Assembly: GCA_029935255.1 (NCBI GenBank)
Contig: JAOZKS010000153.1
Coordinates: 1-6,630, forward strand
Direction: 5' to 3'
Source of the DNA: Pontiella sp.
GTDB taxonomy: Bacteria > Verrucomicrobiota > Kiritimatiellia > Kiritimatiellales > Pontiellaceae
Length of the DNA: 6,630 nucleotides
This document shows, piece by piece, positions 1 to 5,575 of this stretch; positions within the stretch are counted from its first letter, which is position 1; each line of letters opens with the position of its first letter. Made by a program: the position numbers and the translations under genes. The notes under the pieces were generated by a model. That model was not told the origin of the DNA, ran no database searches, and saw nothing but the letters and a program-made list of their open reading frames with translations.

Positions 1-2536
1 CGAAAAGAACGAACCCGGCCGCCACGCCATCCTTGAGGATATAGGTCTGGAAATCATTGAACATGCGCTCGAGAAAGGTCGACAACTCATTCGCTTCTTT
101 CAAATATCCTGCCGTTTTCCAAACCTTGGAAAGCATGCTGAGCGCTTGATAGGCCAGACCAACCGTCCAGCTACTGACCATGTTCGTTTTCATGGTTTGG
201 TTGGCCGGTTGCAGCGAATCGTTCCAGTCGCCATCGCCATAGCTTGGAAGCGCGGTGTCATCGACGCAGTTTGCGATGATATGATCGACCGCTTTTTTGA
301 TGTGATCCTGAAGGGGGGGTGTTTCTTCGGTGTGTCCGAAGGTCACCGGATCCGTATAGGGCAGCGGTTTCTCCAGCAACTCGAAATCGCCGGTTGCTTC
401 GATGTAGTCGCACAGCGCCTTGATCGGCCAGAAGACAATATCGCCGTGCGACTCATGCTGCTGAATTTCCCGGAAGCCATCGAACATGAACCACTGCGGC
501 CAGGTTCCCGTGTCGGAAAACTGGTGGGTAAAGGTTTCGCAGAGCAGGTCCGCAGCCACCTGATCGTGGCCGAGCGCCAGCAGAAATTCGAGCGGGCCTT
601 GACAAACATCGCGTGTGCCCCAGGCGGCACCGCCATATTGCTCCATCCCCCGTGGCGCGGCAAAATGGATCATGGCATTGTGTGCATACCACTTGATGGT
701 ATCGGAAAGTTTTTCGGCCGCACTAGAATCCGACTTCAATCCAAAACTGGCCATCAGCGAATCCCAGTCTGGTTCGATCGTTTTTTCGAAGCGGCCCACC
801 GCTGCGGATTTGCCTTCGTAGTGCCCGGTCATCGACAGCGTGAATTCACCGGACGGAACGTCGATCACCACATAGGGTTCGCTTGAACCGCTGAGCCGTT
901 CCGCACCCCCGACCGTACAGGCCGCGGCATCCAGTTTGGCCACGAGGCAACTGTCGGGAAATTTATTTTTCAGCAGCGAGCCTTCGACCGGCATGATGGT
1001 GAGTTGCTTTTCGCCTTCGTCCCATTCCACGACGGGCGCGGCATCGAACTCGTTGGCATCGCCGCAGACTTCCAGCGTCATACGGAAGGCCGGCAGTTTT
1101 CCCGTGATTAAAACGACGGCATATTCGATGGTTTCGGAGGTGGCCTTGGCGATCACCTCGAAGGAGCAGGCCTTGGTTTTATAGATCCACCGAACGCGGT
1201 CGCGCTCCATGGAAAACACCGAGGGAAAGCTCAGCTGGTTCCACCCATTGGAGCTTTTAGCGAACAACCGAATGCCGCTGGATCGCTCCAGGTTCAGCGA
1301 ATTGCGCAGGATGGTGGTAAAGCGTCCGAACGAAGTGTTGCCGACCGAAAACTGGGAGCCGAATGCGCCGTAGCCATAACAGGTCACGCTGAGCACCTGG
1401 TCGTCCAATCCGGCGCCGTGCGCCGATTTGAGGATGGTGCCGTGCGGGCGTTCGACGATCCCTTCTTTATCCGGGAGCACAACATGCGTGTCTTCACCAC
1501 AGAAAAAGGAATGAAGTTCGTGCAGATCGGAATATTCCGCATGACGCCATTCGTCTTCGAACAGGTCCTTCAGCTCCGCATCTTCCAAGGGCAAAACGGG
1601 GAGGAACGGTGCATGTGAAAAGAATGCGTTTACGGTGCCGTCCGAAACTTTAGGCCCCAGTTCAGGAAGTTCAGCCTTGAGCGTTTCATCAACCCAATCG
1701 AGATCGTCGGGCGAGGACACCTGCGGATGTTCATTAAGCACATACAGGGCAAAAACCGTCACGCTGCTTTGGCAGGGTTGGAGTTCGATCCGCTGCGACT
1801 GCAATGCCGCATAGGCAAACTCATATTGCTTGACCCGGTCTTCCAAGGTTTGGAAACCGATTGCCGCGGGTTCGCCATCCATCTTGGACGAGGTGCCAAA
1901 AAACTGGTAGCCATCGGTGGAGGCCGAGCGGGCCCCTTGCAGACAGAAGCTGGCGGCAAACGGATGTTGCGGGGCCATCAAGTTGTTGCGGCTGAATATC
2001 GTTTTCCCGGTCATGGGGTGAATCGCAATTTTATGGTCGAGATATTGGCAGACATAGGCTTCGTTGCTCTTGAGTGCGCCCGGAGCGGCCAAGCCGATGT
2101 CCTGCCCCGCCATCCAATCCAGCATGACGGTTTTGGAGCTGTTGTTTTTGGCGCGGCACACCCGATAAAGAATGGGAAGATCGGGATGCAGCATCAACTG
2201 CATCGTGGCCTCCAGTCCGTCTATCTCGTGGCGCCATTCCGCTCCATTTTCATGAAAGGCACACCCAACCGATGTTCCGGACATTGGAAACGACTTAATA
2301 TCGTCGGCCGCATGCTCCCGCAAGTAGACCCGGTCGAGTCCGCCCTGGAACGGATGCCCTTCGATTTGGCCGAGCATTAGGTCGTCAAGATAGATGCTAT
2401 GCGTCCCGCCGTTTTTATAGAGCGAAACCTTGAGTCCGGCCGTATTCACAAACTCGACCCGATCAAAATCGTTGCGGTCGCCCATGTTTAGTTTCATCGC
2501 GCCTACCCCGCGATCCATCGTTAATGCATCAGCCAT
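1..2536 (-). CDS. GH94 phosphorylase, probably 1,2-beta-oligoglucan phosphorylase (partial, C-terminus beyond window)
   Basis: Reading the minus strand from the ATG at 2536 gives 845 open codons that run off the left edge. The reaction expected is phosphorolysis of a beta-glucan oligosaccharide to alpha-glucose 1-phosphate plus a shortened chain, in the cytoplasm (no signal peptide is seen). Landmarks match my memory of sophorooligosaccharide phosphorylases of Listeria and Lachnoclostridium: SNEAYVCQY (residues 157-165), ERPHG (362-366), MEQYGGAAWGTRDVCQGP (631-648), GTWPQWFMFD (677-686), HGDIVFWP (697-704), YGDGDWND (766-773) and NMVSSWTV (785-792). Asp770 in GDGDWND is the expected GH94 general acid. 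Those enzymes are about 1,100 residues, so roughly 260 C-terminal residues are missing. The start at 2536 has AGGGAG (2547-2552) 10 nt upstream and overlaps the symporter stop by 8 nt. Met14 or Met18 are alternatives, because the family usually starts closer to the first conserved strand. GH94 membership is firm; beta-1,2 specificity is inferred from motif resemblance. Confidence 0.85.
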   Translation of the reverse strand, partial: MADALTMDRGVGAMKLNMGDRNDFDRVEFVNTAGLKVSLYKNGGTHSIYLDDLMLGQIEGHPFQGGLDRVYLREHAADDIKSFPMSGTSVGCAFHENGAEWRHEIDGLEATMQLMLHPDLPILYRVCRAKNNSSKTVMLDWMAGQDIGLAAPGALKSNEAYVCQYLDHKIAIHPMTGKTIFSRNNLMAPQHPFAASFCLQGARSASTDGYQFFGTSSKMDGEPAAIGFQTLEDRVKQYEFAYAALQSQRIELQPCQSSVTVFALYVLNEHPQVSSPDDLDWVDETLKAELPELGPKVSDGTVNAFFSHAPFLPVLPLEDAELKDLFEDEWRHAEYSDLHELHSFFCGEDTHVVLPDKEGIVERPHGTILKSAHGAGLDDQVLSVTCYGYGAFGSQFSVGNTSFGRFTTILRNSLNLERSSGIRLFAKSSNGWNQLSFPSVFSMERDRVRWIYKTKACSFEVIAKATSETIEYAVVLITGKLPAFRMTLEVCGDANEFDAAPVVEWDEGEKQLTIMPVEGSLLKNKFPDSCLVAKLDAAACTVGGAERLSGSSEPYVVIDVPSGEFTLSMTGHYEGKSAAVGRFEKTIEPDWDSLMASFGLKSDSSAAEKLSDTIKWYAHNAMIHFAAPRGMEQYGGAAWGTRDVCQGPLEFLLALGHDQVAADLLCETFTHQFSDTGTWPQWFMFDGFREIQQHESHGDIVFWPIKALCDYIEATGDFELLEKPLPYTDPVTFGHTEETPPLQDHIKKAVDHIIANCVDDTALPSYGDGDWNDSLQPANQTMKTNMVSSWTVGLAYQALSMLSKVWKTAGYLKEANELSTFLERMFNDFQTYILKDGVAAGFVLF

Positions 2537-4319
2537 TTGAAGTGGTCTCCCTGCAGCGTTCCAGTTCAGCTTTGATTTCGTATACCCGCTCCTCGGTCAG
2601 GGGATAGCGGAAGGTTAAAAACAGGGAGAAAATACTCAGCACAAGCGGCAGTGCGATTTCAATGACGCGAAGCCGGAGCAGTGTTTCCGGGGATTGCCGC
2701 GCCAGAAGAAGCGTTGCTTCAATTTGTTTCTCCAACTGTTCGAACAACGCTTCCGGGTAGATTGCCGGGTTGGCTTTCAGCTCGTTTATGCCCAGCTCAA
2801 TGGCGTCCAGTTTCCCAAGGATCATTTCAACATGCTCGCGGGACCGAGGTGCCTCGCCAATTCTCTCCTTGAAATGAGTGCGAAGCTTCTCCACTTCGTC
2901 GAGACTACCGTCGAGCTGTTTTTTGATGCTTAAAGTCCGCAATTCCAGATCGGAGGGTTGCTCTTCAAGTTCCCATGCACCAACCTCGGCTTGCACGATG
3001 GAAAGGCTTCCTCCGAGTTTGTCGACGGCGGCGGATTGCGTTTGGTCAAATTGGGAAAGCAAGATCAAGCTACCCGTCACGAGACTGGCAAATGCGGTGC
3101 CCATCTTGAAAAACCACCAGTAGATCGAATAGTAGCTGCCATCTGAACGCGTGCCGGTTTTCAGTTCATCCTCGTCGCAGATGTCGCCCAGCATGGAGGG
3201 GCCGAGCGTGAAGAACATGAGCATGCCGGCCGACAGCATGATGGTGGGAATAATAACGAGATACGGAAGATCGGGGTTGTAGCAGACGATCTTGGAAAGC
3301 TGCGCGCCGCACATCAGAAGAATGGCAATCGCGAGGGTGTTACGCTTCCCAAGACGCTTGTCCATCCAATTGAGCGGAAAGACCGCAAGCAAGCCCGTTA
3401 TCGCCCAAATAGTTCCGTTGATCCCCATAAGCGGTGCCGCAGCAACTTTATCTCCACCGTAGAGGTAAAAAATCGAAATATAGTAGTTGAGCAGTCCGAC
3501 AAAGTTAAAGCCCATGCCCAGAACAAAAAAGATGCCCACGAGAATAAGGAACGTGCGATTTTTGAACGTAACCCTGATGTTGTCCCAGAAGGGGGATTTT
3601 TCCTGGGCTTTGACCGATTCGAAATCCGGCTCCTTGCAGGCAAAGAACCACCAGACCGAAAGCGGGATGAGCACCACGGCGATGAGCATCGATACCCAGC
3701 GCATGCCATCGGCCTCGTTGCCGCCGGGTCCCTTGAAAAACTCCAGATTCGCGAGGAAAAACAACCAGGGTGTACCCATGGCAAAAAGGTTGCCCAGAAA
3801 ACTTTTCGCGCTGAATAGGCGGGTGCGCTCATGGGTGTCCTTCGACATTTCCATGCCGAGGGCACCGTGCGGGATTTCAAAAATCGTGCAGGCGGTGAAA
3901 AAAACAAGCAGCCAAATCAGGATGTAGCCCAGACGAAACCAGTTGTACGAAGCCTCGGTATCGAAGACCCTCTTGACCCCTTCGCCATCGGGAATCCACC
4001 ACATCACCACAAAGCTAACCGCCACGGCAATTCCACCTAACAAAATGAAGGGCCGGCGACGCCCCCAAGGTGTGCGCGCGTTGTCGCTGATGTGCCCCAT
4101 CAAGGGGTCGGATACGGCATCCCATAGACGGGGGATGATCATAATGACCCCCAACCAGAACGCACTCAAGCCCAGGCCGATATTGCCAATCAGCCCCATC
4201 AGCTGCCCGGCAATATTAAAGAGCGCAATGGGAATCAGACCGCCCAACCCGTAGGCAACAATCCGTCCCATCGGAAGACGATCCGATTTGGCCGTAATAT
4301 GATGTTTATTCAAATCCAT
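2529..4319 (-). CDS. GPH-family (MelB-like) cation:glycoside symporter with a large insert before the last membrane helix
   Basis: This 596-residue polytopic membrane protein belongs to the glycoside-pentoside-hexuronide:cation symporters of the major facilitator superfamily. The signature WDAVSDPLMG (66-75) followed by SDNARTPWGRRRP (78-90) is the family's helix 2 and loop 2-3 motif. Asp67 and Asp71 align with the MelB cation-site aspartates 55 and 59, Ser70 replaces Asn58, and Glu148 in TIFEIP sits where MelB has Asp124. A cytoplasmic central loop (about 227-253) and GDICDEDELKTGTRSDG (378-394) are also family-typical. Helix 11 ends near 422 and helix 12 spans about 552-570. Between them lie about 120 charged, helical residues, where ordinary members (450-500 residues in total) have a short loop. 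The C-terminus RYPLTEERVYEIKAELE is typical. The gene comes first, with the phosphorylase overlapping its stop by 8 nt, so it likely imports that enzyme's substrate. No strong ribosome binding site precedes the ATG at 4319. Confidence 0.92.
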   Translation of the reverse strand: MDLNKHHITAKSDRLPMGRIVAYGLGGLIPIALFNIAGQLMGLIGNIGLGLSAFWLGVIMIIPRLWDAVSDPLMGHISDNARTPWGRRRPFILLGGIAVAVSFVVMWWIPDGEGVKRVFDTEASYNWFRLGYILIWLLVFFTACTIFEIPHGALGMEMSKDTHERTRLFSAKSFLGNLFAMGTPWLFFLANLEFFKGPGGNEADGMRWVSMLIAVVLIPLSVWWFFACKEPDFESVKAQEKSPFWDNIRVTFKNRTFLILVGIFFVLGMGFNFVGLLNYYISIFYLYGGDKVAAAPLMGINGTIWAITGLLAVFPLNWMDKRLGKRNTLAIAILLMCGAQLSKIVCYNPDLPYLVIIPTIMLSAGMLMFFTLGPSMLGDICDEDELKTGTRSDGSYYSIYWWFFKMGTAFASLVTGSLILLSQFDQTQSAAVDKLGGSLSIVQAEVGAWELEEQPSDLELRTLSIKKQLDGSLDEVEKLRTHFKERIGEAPRSREHVEMILGKLDAIELGINELKANPAIYPEALFEQLEKQIEATLLLARQSPETLLRLRVIEIALPLVLSIFSLFLTFRYPLTEERVYEIKAELERCRETTSNG

Positions 4320-4334
4320 TATTTCTCAATCCAG

Positions 4335-4356
4335 AAAAACGAAGGCCACCGCCTTC
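4335..4356 (-). terminator. Terminator-like hairpin with U-tract in the leader of the symporter gene (possible attenuator)
   Basis: On the minus strand GAAGGC (4356-4351), loop GGTG and GCCTTC (4346-4341) form a perfect 6-bp stem. It is followed after one G by five T residues (4339-4335). This ends 15 nt before the symporter ATG, downstream of the putative operator. The shape is that of a short intrinsic terminator. Its place inside the leader suggests attenuation or mRNA protection rather than the end of an operon. The stem is short, so termination may be weak or absent. Confidence 0.3.
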
Positions 4357-4383
4357 CCTCGGCATCCTGTCATTCTCATGCGT

Positions 4384-4399
4384 ATGTAACCGCTTGCAT
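4384..4399. promoter_or_regulatory. LacI-family operator (16-bp imperfect palindrome)
   Basis: ATGTAACCGCTTGCAT pairs ATGTAACC with GCTTGCAT around a central CG, with 6 of 8 positions symmetric. It fits the general LacI/CcpA-type pattern WTGNAANCGNWNNCAW at every fixed position. It lies 65 nt upstream of the symporter ATG in the region shared with the divergent lacI-type gene, the expected place for the site of the neighbouring regulator. On the minus strand an AATAAT hexamer (4422-4417) lies upstream as a possible -10, which would put the operator just after the transcription start. A weak TTGGAA (4409-4404) 17 nt from CATACG (4386-4381) would instead place it inside the promoter. I cannot choose between them. 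Confidence 0.55.
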
Positions 4400-4472
4400 C
4401 CGATTCCAAGAAACCATTATTCATACCGAGTAACAAGGCTTTTCTAGCATTATCTTGGCTTGCTTTGCAGAT

Positions 4473-4481
4473 CGCTTACAT
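4473..4481. promoter_or_regulatory. Possible second LacI half-site upstream of the regulator gene
   Basis: CGCTTACAT repeats the right half of the main operator (CGCTTGCAT, 4391-4399) with one change and in the same orientation, 82 bp further on. The left side (TTGCAGAT, 4465-4472) is poorly symmetric, with TGCA shifted by one base. It is therefore at best a weak auxiliary operator that could serve autoregulation of the repressor or DNA looping. Confidence 0.25.
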
Positions 4482-4518
4482 TTAGCATGGCGAAGTTAGT
4501 AATTATATGTTCGCGTAC

Positions 4519-4524
4519 AAGGAG
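4519..4524 (+). promoter_or_regulatory. Ribosome binding site fixing the start of the LacI-family gene
   Basis: AAGGAG lies 9 nt upstream of the ATG at 4534. It makes that ATG the likely start instead of the in-frame ATG at 4507, which lies upstream of this site, has no comparable Shine-Dalgarno and would add nine residues (MFAYKEFRG) ahead of the normal LacI-family N-terminus. Confidence 0.8.
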
Positions 4525-4533
4525 TTTAGAGGT

Positions 4534-5535
4534 ATGGCCACACTATATGATGTTTGTAAAAAAACCGGGCTTTCGACCGCCACGGTTTCACGCGTAATCA
4601 ACGAAAGCACGGCCGTAACCGAGAAAACGCGCAAGATCGTGCTGGATGCCATGAAGGAACTTGACTACCACCCCAACCAAGCGGCCCGCATGCTCGCCGG
4701 GAAAAAGTCCGACACCATTGGCGTGATCTTCCCCGAAATCGATAACGGCTTCTACGTACAAGTGCTGCGCGGCATCGACAACGCGGCCAAGGAAGCCAAT
4801 CTCCATCTGCTCACGGCCTTTTACCACGACAAGACCGGACTCAAACATACGATCCAATCGCTGGCCGCCCGGGGTCGCACCGATTCCATCGTCATGATCA
4901 ACAACGACCTATCCGACCGGCAGGTCAAAACCCTCGTCAACAATGCTGTTCCGATCGTCATGATTGGGCACAGCGCCGAAACCAGCGCCTCGTTCGACGT
5001 CGTCGGGATCGATAATACCAACGGCGCGGCCGCCGCGATCACCCACCTGTTTAAAAAAGGAATCAGCGACATTCTACTGCTCACCGGACCCTCCGACAAC
5101 TTCGACAGTACCCAACGCCTGAACGGAGCAAAAATGGCTTACGAAGATGCGGGCAAGGATTTTTCGGAGGCAACCATCCTTGAAAGCTTCTTCACCTACG
5201 AAGGCGGCATCCAGCACATGACCGAGTTCCTCGATTCAGGAAGCCCCCTGCCCCAGGCGATCTTTGCCTTCAACGACCGCATGGCGCTTGGCGCCATCGA
5301 AGCACTGAAGGCCAAAGGGAAAACCGTCCCCGAAGACATGCTTGTGGTTGGGTTCGATGACACAGAACTCGCCCTCTATGCAGGCCTAACCTCCATTCAC
5401 GTGCCGATGCAGGATATCGGCTATGAAGCAACCAATCTGGCCATCCGGCGCATCGACCAGAAAAAGTACAACCCCTCCACCATCACGGTCACCACCTCGC
5501 TGACCGAACGCAAATCAACGGAGAAAAGCGCGTAG
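4534..5535 (+). CDS. LacI-family transcriptional repressor
   Basis: This 333-residue protein has the full LacI/GalR plan. Residues 3-23 (TLYDVCKKTGLSTATVSRVIN) are the N-terminal helix-turn-helix with the recognition helix. PNQAARMLAGKKS (47-59) is the hinge helix, with Leu54 the usual minor-groove leucine. From about 60 onward comes a periplasmic-binding-protein-like effector domain beginning TIGVIFPEIDNGFY. FNDRMALGAIEAL (246-258) and VVGFDDTELA (271-280) are standard core motifs. The length is normal for the family. The start at 4534 is set by an AAGGAG 9 nt upstream. The gene is divergent from the symporter-phosphorylase operon with a LacI-type operator between them, so local control is the simplest reading: repression relieved by a pathway sugar. 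The effector cannot be read from sequence. Family assignment is firm; the target operon is inferred. Confidence 0.95.
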   Translation: MATLYDVCKKTGLSTATVSRVINESTAVTEKTRKIVLDAMKELDYHPNQAARMLAGKKSDTIGVIFPEIDNGFYVQVLRGIDNAAKEANLHLLTAFYHDKTGLKHTIQSLAARGRTDSIVMINNDLSDRQVKTLVNNAVPIVMIGHSAETSASFDVVGIDNTNGAAAAITHLFKKGISDILLLTGPSDNFDSTQRLNGAKMAYEDAGKDFSEATILESFFTYEGGIQHMTEFLDSGSPLPQAIFAFNDRMALGAIEALKAKGKTVPEDMLVVGFDDTELALYAGLTSIHVPMQDIGYEATNLAIRRIDQKKYNPSTITVTTSLTERKSTEKSA

Positions 5536-5538
5536 CTT

Positions 5539-5560
5539 CGGTTGCGGGCTACCGCACCCG
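5539..5560. terminator. Hairpin between convergent genes, possible bidirectional terminator
   Basis: CGG-T-TGCGG, loop GCTA, CCGCA-C-CCG forms 8 bp interrupted by one mismatch. It sits in the 40-nt gap between the stop of the LacI-family gene and the stop of the convergent sulfatase gene. There is no clean T-run on the plus side. On the minus side a short CTTTTCTC stretch (5528-5521) follows at some distance, so efficiency is uncertain. Confidence 0.4.
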
Positions 5561-5575
5561 GTTTCTGATGGAGGG

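Noticed and set aside
313..319. Run of seven G (C on the coding strand) in the GH94 gene as a frameshift or slippage site
   Set aside because: The reading frame is continuous with conserved GH94 sequence on both sides, so there is no sign of a programmed or mutational shift.
146..886. Long plus-strand open frame of 246 codons
   Set aside because: It lies wholly antisense to the GH94 gene, whose translation shows strong family motifs (including GDGDWND) over the same bases. The plus-strand product has no recognisable domain.
1727..2380. Plus-strand open frame of 217 codons
   Set aside because: It is antisense to the N-terminal part of the GH94 gene, has no recognisable motif and fits a shadow frame.
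3398..3907. Minus-strand frame of 169 codons inside the symporter gene
   Set aside because: It is an alternative frame on the same strand as the symporter, whose own frame is continuous with membrane helices and family motifs. This is not evidence of a frameshift.
4475..4508. Candidate sigma70-like promoter for the LacI gene (CTTACA with AATTAT or TTATAT)
   Set aside because: The spacing (about 20 nt or more) and -10 matches are poor. The AT-rich stretch may hold the promoter, but I cannot define it.
4507..4533. Upstream ATG start for the LacI-family gene
   Set aside because: It lies before the AAGGAG site and would add nine residues ahead of a normal LacI N-terminus. The ATG at 4534 is better supported.
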